DNA of 37,785 nt from Bradyrhizobium cenepequi (GCF_020329485.1 NZ_JAGKJI010000062.1:1-37785), one strand, 5' to 3'; counted from the first letter of the stretch, positions 1-7,394 are shown. Numbers and translations are program-made. The notes: generated from the sequence alone by a model not told the origin.

Positions 1-39
1 CTTTGCCCACCCTTGTATTAGCGCGTTGGAGTAGAGTGA

Positions 40-219
40 GATCGTTCCGTGAGGAATGGCCCAGCCCGGGTGGCCGCCCGAGCTGGGCTGCCGATCGATC
101 GGATCGCTGCCCACCGAAGCCTTGAGGCTGCCTTGTAGCAAGATCGCGGTCGGCGCTTCATCGGGACCCGAATGGTTGAACGAACTTCAGGTTCGCATCA
201 CAAGGGAGGGTCGACGAAG
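40..219 (+). ncRNA. Candidate IS110 bridge (seek) RNA region / transposase leader
   Basis: This non-coding stretch before the transposase has strong foldable structure. A 7-bp perfect stem at 59-65/82-88 encloses a further 4-bp stem at 67-70/77-80. A short GCC/GGC hairpin follows near 120-128, and a 5-bp stem-loop sits at 181-185/191-195. A Shine-Dalgarno-like AGGGAGGG lies at about 203-210. Members of the IS110 group encode a structured bridge RNA in the left non-coding end that pairs with donor and target DNA. Position and structure fit that role, but the RNA limits and guide loops are not resolved here. IS1111-group members carry the RNA on the other side, which would point to 1201-1410 instead. 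Confidence 0.4.
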
Positions 220-1200
220 ATGGCCAAGCCTATCACAATCTGCGCCGGGATCGATACCGGCAAACGGAAGCTGGACGTGGCGCTCGACGGCAGCTCAGCG
301 CAGCTGCAGGTCGAGAATACGGCGGAAGGTCACAAGGCACTGCTGGAGTGGCTGCGGCGCCACAAGGTCAAACGGGTCGGGATCGAGGCCAGCGGCGGCT
401 ACGAGCAGCCGATCGTCGCCGAACTGCGGCGCGCGCGCGTGACCGTGGTGGTGTTCCAGCCGGCGCAGGTGCGCGCCTATGCCGAGTTCCGCGGACAGCG
501 CGCCAAGAACGACAAGATCGACGCCGCGCTGATCGCCGCCTGCACCGCCGCAGTCAAGAAGATCCACCCCGCGCCCGACGCCAGGCTGCAGCCGTTCGCC
601 GAGCATCTGACGATGATCGATCAGATCGGGGAGGATATCGCGCAGCTCAAGACCCGGCTCGAGAGCTGCCGCAACGCGCGGATTGGAGCGATCTGGCAGG
701 AGGACATCGCCCGCCTGGCCAAGCGCGCGAGGGCCGAACTCAAGGCGCTGGTGGCGGCGATCCGCCAGCATCCCGACCTCGCCGAACGGCTCGAGCTGAT
801 CTACAGCGTGAGCGGCGCTGGGCTGCCGACCGCGGTTGCGATTCTGGTGCGCATGCCCGAGATCGGCACGCTCACCCGCGAGCAAGCCGCGGCCTTGGCC
901 GGCCTTGCCCCCTATGACGACGACAGCGGCGATCGGGTTGGCGTCCGTCACATCGACGGTGGGCGCAAGCGCTTGCGGCGTGCGCTTTACACCGCCGCCC
1001 TGCCGGCCTCCTTGCGCTGGAATCCGCAGCTCATCGCCCTTTACGACCGGTTGATCGCCGCCGGCAAGGGACACAAGCGCGCGCTGATCGCCTGCGCCAG
1101 AAAGCTGCTGATCTTCATCAACACCGTCGTGGCGCGCGGCACGCCGTGGCACGACAAGCCCCCGGCGGCGGCCGCAGCCGCGATCCCATCTCTTGCCTGA
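220..1200 (+). CDS. IS110-family DEDD transposase/recombinase
   Basis: This 326-residue protein is a full-length IS110-type recombinase that would move the element using a bridge RNA. The N-terminal RuvC-like domain carries the DEDD acidic residues at D12 (GIDTGK), E56 (VGIEASGG), D98 and D101 (KNDKIDAALIA). A charged middle region (about 125-190) fits a coiled coil. The C-terminal Tnp domain starts with SVSGAGLPTAVAIL (about 196-209) and holds the AALAGLAPYDDDSGDR motif with the expected catalytic serine S236, followed by an HIDGGRKRLRRALY helix. The ATG at 220 is chosen because AGGGAGGG lies about 9 bases upstream; an earlier in-frame ATG at 172 falls inside the structured leader. All key residues are present, so it appears intact and possibly active. 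Confidence 0.9.
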   Translation: MAKPITICAGIDTGKRKLDVALDGSSAQLQVENTAEGHKALLEWLRRHKVKRVGIEASGGYEQPIVAELRRARVTVVVFQPAQVRAYAEFRGQRAKNDKIDAALIAACTAAVKKIHPAPDARLQPFAEHLTMIDQIGEDIAQLKTRLESCRNARIGAIWQEDIARLAKRARAELKALVAAIRQHPDLAERLELIYSVSGAGLPTAVAILVRMPEIGTLTREQAAALAGLAPYDDDSGDRVGVRHIDGGRKRLRRALYTAALPASLRWNPQLIALYDRLIAAGKGHKRALIACARKLLIFINTVVARGTPWHDKPPAAAAAAIPSLA

Positions 1201-1413
1201 CCCAGTTTCTTTGTTCGACCGGAGCACCGTTTCTTCGTCCCGACCTGCCGTCTCCACGACGGCGCGCGCAGTGGCCGTCAAGGATGGCCGTTGCCTCAAT
1301 CTCTCCCCTCGCCACGCTGCCGCCAGGCCACGCCTTGACGGCCGCGAGCACGGCGTCATGCTCAACGGCCGTCGGACAATCCAATTGCCCACAACCTATC
1401 GATCTAATGGTTG
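1201..1413. other. Right non-coding flank of the IS110 element
   Basis: About 210 bases between the transposase stop and the truncated GNAT gene. No convincing gene, terminal inverted repeat or strong terminator was seen. It is probably the element's right end, and would hold the guide RNA if the element were of the IS1111 subtype. Confidence 0.4.
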
Positions 1414-1824
1414 CTACGAGTAGAGGTAGTCGTGATCGAACTCCTCAAAGAAATAGTCGATCACCGCACGCGCGGCCTCGGTGCCATAGCCTTGGCCCCA
1501 ATGCTCGACGCCGAGCCAGTAGCCGAGCTCCGGCGCGTCTATCTCGCGCCAGTCGATGCCCACCATGCCGATCGGCGCCGAGCTGTTCTCGATCAGGAAC
1601 ACGGTCTCGCCGGTGTCAGCGAGCGCGCGCACGAATTCGACGGCGTGGTCCTGGCAATAAGGATGCGGCAGGCGACGGGTATTCTCCGCAATGCGGCGAT
1701 CGTTTGCGAGATGCGCAATTGCTTTTACGTCCGCGAGCGTCGGCTTGCGCAAGCTCAGCCGTTCGGTCTCGAGGACGCAACCTCTCGACTCGCGCAATAT
1801 TGGGGTCGGGATATCCTGCAGCAT
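1414..1824 (-). pseudogene. GNAT (RimJ/RimL-type) N-acetyltransferase, C-terminally truncated
   Basis: The 136-residue frame starts with an ATG preceded by AGGAG. It matches the start of RimJ/RimL-like acetyltransferases: LETERLSLRKPTLADVKAI near the N-terminus, a central PIGMVGIDWRE strand, ELGYWLGVEHWGQGYGTEA, which is the acetyl-CoA pyrophosphate-binding Q/RxxGxG/A loop, and ARAVIDYFFEEFDHDYLYS. Members of this family normally continue for about 45-50 residues (an NxxSxxVLEKxGF-type helix and final strands). Here the frame stops just after HDYLYS, right against the IS110 element. The last strand and helix are missing, so it is probably inactive. In related genomes a GNAT gene often follows rplU-rpmA, which fits its place and strand here. 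Confidence 0.75.
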
Positions 1825-1903
1825 GTCGGGCTCCTGTGATGCGAAAACGGTACGCTTACGCTTCGATCGTCACGCGTGGCCCCATGTGGGACACGCGCAA
1901 GAG

Positions 1904-1934
1904 AAAAGGGGAGGCCGGTATCCCGCCTCCCCTT
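1904..1934 (-). terminator. Rho-independent terminator downstream of rpmA
   Basis: A perfect 10-bp stem (1906-1915 with 1925-1934, AAGGGGAGGC/GCCTCCCCTT) has a 9-base loop. Read on the minus strand, it is followed by a T-rich run (TTTTCTCT). It lies 62 bp past the rpmA stop and would end the rplU-rpmA transcript. Confidence 0.75.
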
Positions 1935-1995
1935 GGAGCCTCTACTAGAGCCCCGCCGGTTCAACAGGATCCGGCGGACTCATATCGTCCACCGT

Positions 1996-2268
1996 CTATT
2001 CGGCTGCAGCCTCGGTCACCGGAATCACCGATACGAAGGTGCGGCCGTTGCCTTTGGCACGGAACTCCACGTGACCTTCGACCTTGGCGAACAGGGTATG
2101 ATCGGTTCCCATGCCGACATTAAGGCCCGGATGCCAGGTGGTGCCGCGCTGACGCGCGATGATGTTGCCGGGAATCACGAACTCGCCGCCGAACGCTTTG
2201 ACGCCAAGGCGCTTGCCCTTGGAATCACGTCCGTTTCGCGATGAACCGCCTGCTTTTTTGTGAGCCAT
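1996..2268 (-). CDS. rpmA: 50S ribosomal protein L27
   Basis: Complete 90-residue L27, a large-subunit protein near the peptidyl transferase centre. It has the diagnostic start MAHKKAGGSSRNGRDS, the core KRLGVKAFGGEFVIPGNIIA, RQRGTTWHPGLNVGMGTDHT and a short acidic tail. The N-terminal basic tail begins directly at Met, without the cleavable leader found in Firmicutes. It lies 122 bp downstream of rplU on the same strand, the standard rplU-rpmA operon, and a strong terminator follows. Confidence 0.98.
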   Translation of the reverse strand: MAHKKAGGSSRNGRDSKGKRLGVKAFGGEFVIPGNIIARQRGTTWHPGLNVGMGTDHTLFAKVEGHVEFRAKGNGRTFVSVIPVTEAAAE

Positions 2269-2390
2269 AGCTCGTCTCCAACTGCAGTAATTCTCTAGAT
2301 CAATTCCTTGACGGAATCATTTCACTTTTTGTCACGCTTCAACTTTTGATACGTGACGATCACATTTCTCCGACGCGCTGTTTTGAAGGC

Positions 2391-2774
2391 TTATGCAGCA
2401 TCCTCGGTGGGCGCTGCAGCAACCTTCTCCTTCTTGGGCCGCGGGCCGATCGTCGGCTTCGCGTTGTCGGTCAGGATCTCCGTGATCCGCAGCACCGTCA
2501 GCTCGTCGCGATAGCCGCGCTTGCGGCGCGAATTCTTGCGGCGGCGCTTCTTGAACGCGATCACCTTCGGACCGCGCTTGTGGTCCAGCACCTCGGCCGC
2601 CACTGAGGCACCTGCCACCGTCGGGGTACCCAGGACCGGCGCCTCTCCGCCGACCACCAGAACTTCATTAAGCTGCACGATCGTGCCGACATCGCCGGCG
2701 ATCTTGCCAATCTCGAGAACATCATCCGCAACGACGCGATACTGCCGGCCGCCGGTTTTGATGACTGCGAACAT
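2391..2774 (-). CDS. rplU: 50S ribosomal protein L21
   Basis: Complete 127-residue L21, a 23S rRNA-binding protein. It shows the family start MFAVIKTGGRQYRV, the central VLVVGGEAPVLGTPTVAGA and the signature KVIAFKKRRRKNSRRKRGYR near residues 72-91, which binds rRNA. The C-terminal extension (residues about 105-127, Lys/Pro/Ala-rich, ending EDAA) is common in Rhizobiales. The ATG at 2774 is preceded on the minus strand by AAGGAA. It is the first gene of the rplU-rpmA operon, so the promoter should lie in the roughly 80 bases upstream. Confidence 0.98.
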   Translation of the reverse strand: MFAVIKTGGRQYRVVADDVLEIGKIAGDVGTIVQLNEVLVVGGEAPVLGTPTVAGASVAAEVLDHKRGPKVIAFKKRRRKNSRRKRGYRDELTVLRITEILTDNAKPTIGPRPKKEKVAAAPTEDAA

Positions 2775-3139
2775 CGTTTGATTCCTTCGTGTTCGATCCC
2801 GTCCTCGAGGGGTATCCCCGGGCCGGCTTCTTGTTCAGTCGCTATGGGTTACAATTTTCGCGCGGCGCGGGGACGTGCCCCGGAATTCGCGCAAAAACAA
2901 ACAGCGCGAGAAATCCCGCGCCGGATTGGCCGCCGTTATAGCGGCCAAGCGCCAGGAGTCAAGGCAAACGGGCCGAAACCGGCCAAAAATGAAGGATTTG
3001 GAGCGGTTTTAGGCCGGTTTGAGCCCGATTTCCGGTCCCTAGCCCCGGGTGGAGCGCAGCGCAACCGGGACATGCGAGTCAGCGTGGACCGGCGACCCCG
3101 GGTTACGCGTTCCGCTCCACCCGGGGCTACGGCTTCGCG
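2775..3139. other. Intergenic region upstream of rplU, with a palindromic repeat
   Basis: No gene is supported in these 365 bases. The left part must hold the rplU promoter. The right part is the palindromic repeat listed at 3040-3129. Confidence 0.6.
3040..3129. repeat. Bradyrhizobium-type palindromic intergenic repeat (CCCGGGTGGAGCG family)
   Basis: A perfect 17-bp inverted repeat (3040-3056 TAGCCCCGGGTGGAGCG with 3113-3129) encloses about 56 bases that contain further copies of GGAGCG/CGCTCC-like sequence. A degenerate single arm of the same type occurs at about 34095-34125. It lies just past the end of the HxlR gene and may also stop transcription. Confidence 0.75.
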
Positions 3140-3652
3140 CTACGCCCCGGTCTTCGCTTTCGCCTTCGCCCCATCCGCCATGGCATGTGCCGGCGAGGTC
3201 TGGCGGGCGCCGGGGCCTGGATGCACATGCACGGCTTTGGCTGTCAGCGGCTCGCCGCATTCCGAGCAGACCATCACGGGATCGAACATCTTTCCGCAGG
3301 CCTTGTGCTGATGCAGCATCGGACGGCCGCGGGAATCGACCATGTGGATATTGCCCCAGTGCACGATCGACATGATGATCGGATAGAGGTCGAGGCCCTT
3401 CTGCGTCAGGATGTATTCGTAGCGTTTCGGCGATTCCTGGTAAGGGATCCGGCGCAGCACGCCGAAGCGCACCAGCTTCTTCAGCCGTTCGGCGAGCAGA
3501 TGGCGGGTGATGCCGAGCGAGGACTGGAACGCCTCGAACCTGCGCTTGCGAAGAAAACACTCGCGCAGGACCAGGAGGCTCCAGCGGTCGCCGATCACGG
3601 CCACCGTGCGGGCCAGTGAGCACGGCTCCTCTTCAAGCGTATCCCATTTCAT
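3140..3652 (-). CDS. HxlR-family winged-helix transcriptional regulator with C-terminal Cys motif
   Basis: This 170-residue protein has an HxlR winged-helix domain at about residues 8-105: CSLARTVAVIGDRWSLLVL, then RRFEAFQSSLGITRHLLAERLKKL (recognition helix) and the wing RRIPYQESPKRYEYILTQKG. C8 is the N-terminal cysteine conserved in the family. The tail carries ACGKMFDPVMVCSECGEP, three closely spaced cysteines plus His that could bind a metal, then a low-complexity Ala/Lys-rich end. The ATG at 3652 has GGAGA six bases upstream; a TTG at 3655 is the alternative. It is divergent from the SDR gene at 3836, and the shared intergenic region holds a palindrome, so it probably represses that gene. 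Confidence 0.85.
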   Translation of the reverse strand: MKWDTLEEEPCSLARTVAVIGDRWSLLVLRECFLRKRRFEAFQSSLGITRHLLAERLKKLVRFGVLRRIPYQESPKRYEYILTQKGLDLYPIIMSIVHWGNIHMVDSRGRPMLHQHKACGKMFDPVMVCSECGEPLTAKAVHVHPGPGARQTSPAHAMADGAKAKAKTGA

Positions 3653-3762
3653 CAACGTCTCCAGTCACCTGCGGGTCGGCGAAGCCGGATTCATTCTAAT
3701 TCGGCACTGAGGTGTGTTCAACCGCTTGGGGGCGGATCATTATCGCAGGCCGTAATCTGCTA

Positions 3763-3784
3763 TTGACAGTTCAAAAATAGAACT
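3763..3784 (+). promoter_or_regulatory. Promoter -35 box overlapped by a palindromic operator for the HxlR/SDR pair
   Basis: A perfect consensus -35 box TTGACA (3763-3768) is overlapped by the inverted repeat AGTTC-N7-GAACT (3768-3784), which fills what would be the -35/-10 spacer of a promoter firing toward the SDR gene. No perfect -10 is visible; candidates lie at 3786-3791. A dimeric winged-helix protein bound here would block RNA polymerase. The divergent HxlR protein is the obvious candidate. Confidence 0.6.
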
Positions 3785-3835
3785 TTAGGCCGAGGTTGCA
3801 GTGGATAGCGGCGACCCAGCAGTCGGGAGAGGCCA

Positions 3836-4573
3836 ATGCAGAAGAGAAATGCGACGGCGGCGGTCATCGGGGCCGGTGATTACATCGGCGGCGAGATCGC
3901 CAAGAAATTCGCGTCCGAAGGCTTCTCCATCTTCGCCGGACGACGGAATGGCGCCAAGCTCGAGCCGCTGGTGAAGGACATCGAGGCGGCCGGCGGCGAG
4001 ATCCATGCCCGCTCGCTCGACGCGCGGAAGGAGGAAGAGATCATCTCCTTCCTCAACGACGCCGACAAGCATGCGCCGCTCGAAGTCTGCATCTTCAATG
4101 TCGGCGCCAACGTCAACTTCCCGATCCTGGAGACCACCGAGCGGGTGTTCCGCAAGGTCTGGGAGATGGCCTGCTATTCCGGCTTCCTCGCGGGCCGCGA
4201 GGCGGCGCGGCTGATGCTGCCGCGCGGCCAAGGCAACATCTTCTTCACAGGCGCCACGGCATCCTTACGCGGCGGCATCGGCTACGCGGCTTTCGCCAGC
4301 GCCAAGTTCGGCCTGCGCGCGGTCGCGCAAGCGATGGCGCGCGAGTTGGGGCCGAAGAACATCCACGTCGCCCATCTCATCATCGACTCCGGCGTCGACA
4401 CCGAATGGGTGCGGCAGCGGCGGCTGGAAGCGCTGGGACCGAACGCGCTCGACAATCCTGATCTCTTGATGCCGCCGGCCTCTGTCGCGGCGTCATATTG
4501 GCAGCTCTACCAGCAGCCAAAGAGCGCCTGGACGTTCGAAATGGAAATCCGCCCGTTTGGCGAGAAGTGGTAA
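3836..4573 (+). CDS. Divergent short-chain dehydrogenase/reductase (SDR)-family protein
   Basis: This 245-residue single-domain protein of SDR length has a Rossmann start AAVIGAGDYIGGEIAKKFA and the NVGAN strand-4 motif, confirming the fold. The usual active site is not kept. The YxxxK motif reads F153-A-S-A-K157, with Phe in place of the catalytic Tyr. The residue aligned with the catalytic Ser is A140 in TGATASLRG, and the middle Gly of the TGxxxGxG loop is Tyr. It may be an oxidoreductase with a changed mechanism or a non-catalytic member; the substrate is unknown. GGAGAGG precedes the ATG. It is divergent from an HxlR gene and likely under its control. Confidence 0.85.
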   Translation: MQKRNATAAVIGAGDYIGGEIAKKFASEGFSIFAGRRNGAKLEPLVKDIEAAGGEIHARSLDARKEEEIISFLNDADKHAPLEVCIFNVGANVNFPILETTERVFRKVWEMACYSGFLAGREAARLMLPRGQGNIFFTGATASLRGGIGYAAFASAKFGLRAVAQAMARELGPKNIHVAHLIIDSGVDTEWVRQRRLEALGPNALDNPDLLMPPASVAASYWQLYQQPKSAWTFEMEIRPFGEKW

Positions 4574-4736
4574 CGGCAGGCCGGAGGCAGCTTCAGAACG
4601 AGCCGCTAGAAGCGCGCGAAGCCTTTGCGGCGTTCGCCGAGCGACTGCCGCCTGCGACGTATCGGCCCCGGCGCGACAACGCAACCAAACTCCTTTCAGG
4701 TCGTTGTCTTCCGGTTCCAACCGGGGCAAGGATTCC

Positions 4737-5870
4737 ATGGCCGACGAACAGGTGTTGACAACGGGGATCGCCCGCCACGGCGGGACGCGTCTGCCGTCGG
4801 TCGACGTCGACAGCCTCAACATCGAACTGAAGGACGACGAGGGTTTTCTCGGCGACCGCGCGTCCAGGAGCGCATTCCGCAAGATTCTCGAACGCTGGCG
4901 CAAGCCATTGCGCAAGTCCGGTGAGGATCCGTTCGGCGACGAGCCATCGGAGCGGGTTAGCAAGAAGACGCTGGATGCGATGCTGATCGGCGACGATACC
5001 GAGGCCTCCGCGGTGGTCCACAGCGCGATCGAGGAGTTCGCGCTGGAGCTTGCCTATGTGACGCGGCGTTTCCTCAAGACCAAGGCCTGGGCCAAGACCG
5101 AGCGCATCGTGGTCGGCGGCGGCTTCCGCGATTCGAGGCTCGGCGAGCTCGCGATCGCGCGCACCGAGATCATCCTCAAGGACGAGAAGTTCAAGGTCGA
5201 TCTTCACCCAATCCGCTATCATCCCGACCAGGCCGGGCTGATCGGCTGCCTGCATCTGGCGCCCTCATGGATCTTCGAAGCCCATGACAGCATCCTGGCG
5301 GTCGACATCGGCGGCACCAACATCCGCTGCGGCGTGGTCGAGACCCGCTGGAAGAAGGCGCCGGACCTCTCCAAGGCGACGGTGTGGAAATCCGAACTGT
5401 GGCGCCATGCCGACGAAACGCCGACGCGGGAAGCCGCGGTGGAGCATCTGGTCGAGATGCTGCAGGACCTGATCGCGGAGGCGGAGTCCGAGGGGCTGAA
5501 GCTCGCGCCCTTCATCGGCATCGCCTGTCCCGGCGTGATCAACGAGGACGGCTCGATCGAGAAGGGCGCGCAGAACCTGCCGGGCAATTGGGAGAGCAGC
5601 AAGTTCAACCTGCCGGCAAGCCTGGTCGAGCAGATCCCGCAGATCGGCGACCATGACACCGCGATCGTCATGCATAATGACGGCGTGGTGCAGGGGCTTT
5701 CTGAAGTCCCCTTCATGCAGGACGTCGAGCGCTGGGGCGTGCTGACGATCGGCACCGGCCTCGGCAATGCGCGCTTCACCAACCGCCGCAAGGAGAACGG
5801 CAAGAATGCGAAGAATGGCGAGAAGAATGAGAAAGACAACGGCGAGAAGAAAGCGAAGAAGAGCGCGTGA
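4737..5870 (+). CDS. ROK-family (glucokinase-like) protein with apparently permuted halves
   Basis: The 377-residue protein carries the motifs of a ROK sugar kinase or regulator in the wrong order. Residues about 85-176 look like the usual C-terminal part: an amphipathic helix, ERIVVGGGFRDS (GGG 127-129) and DQAGLIGCLHLAP. They are followed by the usual N-terminal part: ILAVDIGGTNIRCGVVE (phosphate-1 loop, 186-202), GIACPGVINEDGS (CPG 264-266), NLPGNW, HNDGVVQG with the probable catalytic Asp 315, and VLTIGTGLGNARF (phosphate-2 loop, about 335-346). The zinc motif CxCGxxGC is absent. The last 27 residues are a Lys/Glu/Asn-rich low-complexity tail. The ATG at 4737 is chosen because homology-like sequence starts after it; the frame is open upstream to 4557. 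Sugar-kinase activity is plausible but untested. Confidence 0.75.
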   Translation: MADEQVLTTGIARHGGTRLPSVDVDSLNIELKDDEGFLGDRASRSAFRKILERWRKPLRKSGEDPFGDEPSERVSKKTLDAMLIGDDTEASAVVHSAIEEFALELAYVTRRFLKTKAWAKTERIVVGGGFRDSRLGELAIARTEIILKDEKFKVDLHPIRYHPDQAGLIGCLHLAPSWIFEAHDSILAVDIGGTNIRCGVVETRWKKAPDLSKATVWKSELWRHADETPTREAAVEHLVEMLQDLIAEAESEGLKLAPFIGIACPGVINEDGSIEKGAQNLPGNWESSKFNLPASLVEQIPQIGDHDTAIVMHNDGVVQGLSEVPFMQDVERWGVLTIGTGLGNARFTNRRKENGKNAKNGEKNEKDNGEKKAKKSA

Positions 5871-5884
5871 CAATGGGTAGATGC

Positions 5885-5971
5885 GTAGGGTGGGCAAAGC
5901 GAGGCGTGCCCACCATCGCGAGCGCGATTCCGATGGTGGGCACGGCGCAAGTGCGCCTTTGCCCACCCTAC
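5885..5971. repeat. REP-like palindrome (GTAGGGTGGGCAAAG family)
   Basis: An 87-base element has perfect 15-bp terminal inverted repeats GTAGGGTGGGCAAAG (5885-5899) and CTTTGCCCACCCTAC (5957-5971). Inner complementary arms CGTGCCCACCATCG and CGATGGTGGGCACG make it one long cruciform. The first 13 bases of the window repeat the end of this element. This is a common intergenic repeat type in Bradyrhizobium. It lies just after the ROK stop codon. Confidence 0.85.
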
Positions 5972-6177
5972 AGTTCCTGCAGTTTGCTGTTACACAGCCG
6001 TCATCTTCCCGTAGGTTTACGGGCGATTCCTCGGAAATCCGGGTGCAGTAACCTTGAAAGGTTAGGTTAAGGCCGACATTGCGTTGGCTGTTTCCGCACC
6101 CATTGCTACGGTTGGGGCGTCGCTCCGCTGACCGGTGAAGCCGCACTTCCCCGGCCAGCATTTCGATGAAGCGGCAC

Positions 6178-6214
6178 GGGACCGCCAGTTATTTTTGTCG
6201 CGTCTGGCGGTCCC
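6178..6214. terminator. Hairpin between convergent genes, possible bidirectional terminator
   Basis: A perfect 11-bp stem (6178-6188 GGGACCGCCAG, 6204-6214 CTGGCGGTCCC) has a 15-base loop. It is 29 bases past the stop of the minus-strand hydrolase. It lacks a clear flanking T-run, so the terminator role is inferred from position. Confidence 0.4.
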
Positions 6215-6243
6215 ACCCACATTGCTAACCTGATTCTGCCGCT

Positions 6244-7107
6244 TCAGATCCATCCGATCCGCGAAAAGAACGCGGAGATCTCGCTGCTTGCGCGATCGGG
6301 AGCTTCGCGATGCGGAAAATGTCCGACGCCTTCGAACATTTTCAGATCGAGGTCCGTGAAGGTCTCGCCGAGCCGGTCGGTCCAGGCACAGGGAAACAGC
6401 GGATCATGCTCGGCCCAGCGGACGCAGGTCGGCACTGCAATCGCGGGCAATGACGGCGCTTCGCCCTTCATCATCCGGACGCGCGCGGCATGCGCGGCGC
6501 GGTAATGCGCGAAGCCGCCGGCGAGATTGCCCGCTTTCAGGAAGTTGTCGGTGAAGGCGTCCAGCACATCGTCGAATGCATCCTGGCGATACGCCCAGTT
6601 TCTCAGGAAATGTCCGATGTAGAGGCGGCAGCTCTCGCGGGTCGCGCCGACGAGTGTGGGCGCCATCTCCATCTGGTGGAATGACTGGTACCAGATGTGG
6701 TTCAGCCTGTCAGGCGCCGCCATCCGCGGCCCGATGCCGGGATAGACGAAGTCGAAGAAGAAAAGCCCGGCGATCCGCTCGGGTGTCTTGCGCGCCAAAG
6801 GCTGCATCACGGCGCCGCCGATGTCATGGCCCACCACGCCGGCCCGCTCGATCCCGAGTGTATCCATCAGCGCCAGCATATCGTCGGTGTGCTGTTCCGG
6901 CGCGTACGGGCCGTCCGGCTTGTCGCTGTCGCCGAACCCGCGCAGGTCAGGGGCGATCACCGCAAAGCGGTCGGAAAGCCGCGTCATGACCGGCTCCCAG
7001 GTCAGCCAGAATTCCGGCCAGCCATGCAGCAACAACAGCGGCTTGCCGGCCCCGATCCGGGCGACATGGAACGCCGCCCCATTGGCTTGCACCGTCAAAT
7101 GCTCCAT
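6244..7107 (-). CDS. Alpha/beta hydrolase (epoxide hydrolase / haloacetate dehalogenase type)
   Basis: This 287-residue single-domain alpha/beta hydrolase has the oxyanion-hole motif LLLHGWPEFW (about 25-34), LRGFGDSDKP, the nucleophile elbow GHDIGG with Asp95, a cap region (about 130-205), a probable acidic residue in AEHDPLFP and the catalytic His263 in GVGHFPHRE. An Asp nucleophile with an HGWP motif places it with epoxide hydrolases and fluoroacetate or haloacetate dehalogenases rather than serine esterases. The substrate cannot be told from sequence. The ATG at 7107 has a very strong AAAGGAGGG upstream; the frame stays open to 7173 but lacks homology there. It is probably cytoplasmic. 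Confidence 0.85.
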   Translation of the reverse strand: MEHLTVQANGAAFHVARIGAGKPLLLLHGWPEFWLTWEPVMTRLSDRFAVIAPDLRGFGDSDKPDGPYAPEQHTDDMLALMDTLGIERAGVVGHDIGGAVMQPLARKTPERIAGLFFFDFVYPGIGPRMAAPDRLNHIWYQSFHQMEMAPTLVGATRESCRLYIGHFLRNWAYRQDAFDDVLDAFTDNFLKAGNLAGGFAHYRAAHAARVRMMKGEAPSLPAIAVPTCVRWAEHDPLFPCAWTDRLGETFTDLDLKMFEGVGHFPHREAPDRASSEISAFFSRIGWI

Positions 7108-7228
7108 TTCGCCCTCCTTTCGGTCAGCCTGGCGCGCGGAAATCTTGTCCCGGCGCCTTGTCTCCCCCGACATCCTCGCCTAGAACACGCCCCGACCGCT
7201 AAGGGTGAGGAATCACCTTTTGGCACCG

Positions 7229-7318
7229 GGAGAGGTGGCAGAGTGGTTGAATGCACCGCACTCGAAATGCGGCATAGGTGCAAGCCTATCGGGGGTTCGA
7301 ATCCCTCCCTCTCCGCCA
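7229..7318 (+). tRNA. tRNA-Ser (anticodon CGA)
   Basis: Ninety bases fold as a class II tRNA. The acceptor stem is GGAGAGG/CCTCTCC with discriminator G and encoded CCA (7316-7318). The anticodon arm CCGCA-CTCGAAA-TGCGG gives anticodon CGA, reading the serine codon UCG. A long variable arm and a T arm with GGTTCGAATCC complete it. The gene stands alone between the hydrolase and the TetR remnant. Confidence 0.97.
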
Positions 7319-7394
7319 TTTGCTCACCTGTCCAGCCCGGACAGATAGTTGACAGAACGTACCTGAGACATAGGTGACGACCTAGCGTAGTGCG

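Larger units (their letters stand above)
14..1415 (+). mobile_element. IS110-family insertion sequence (approximate limits)
   Basis: The element is defined by its DEDD transposase gene at 220-1200, with non-coding flanks of about 200 bases on each side. The right limit is placed where the neighbouring GNAT reading frame on the minus strand stops being GNAT-like (about 1414-1420). The left limit is placed just after bases 1-13, which equal bases 5957-5969 of a chromosomal palindromic repeat further along the window. IS110 elements usually lack obvious terminal inverted repeats, and none was seen, so both ends are inferred. The resulting length of about 1.4 kb is normal for the family. Confidence 0.6.
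5871..6243. other. Intergenic region between convergent ROK and hydrolase genes
   Basis: No gene is supported here. It holds a palindromic repeat (5885-5971) and a hairpin (6178-6214). A minus-strand open frame of 63 codons overlapping 6062-6253 has no recognisable features and is not called. Confidence 0.6.

Noticed and set aside
6062..6253. Minus-strand 63-codon frame
   Set aside because: It contains the hairpin at 6178-6214 and overlaps the hydrolase end; no signal or family pattern.
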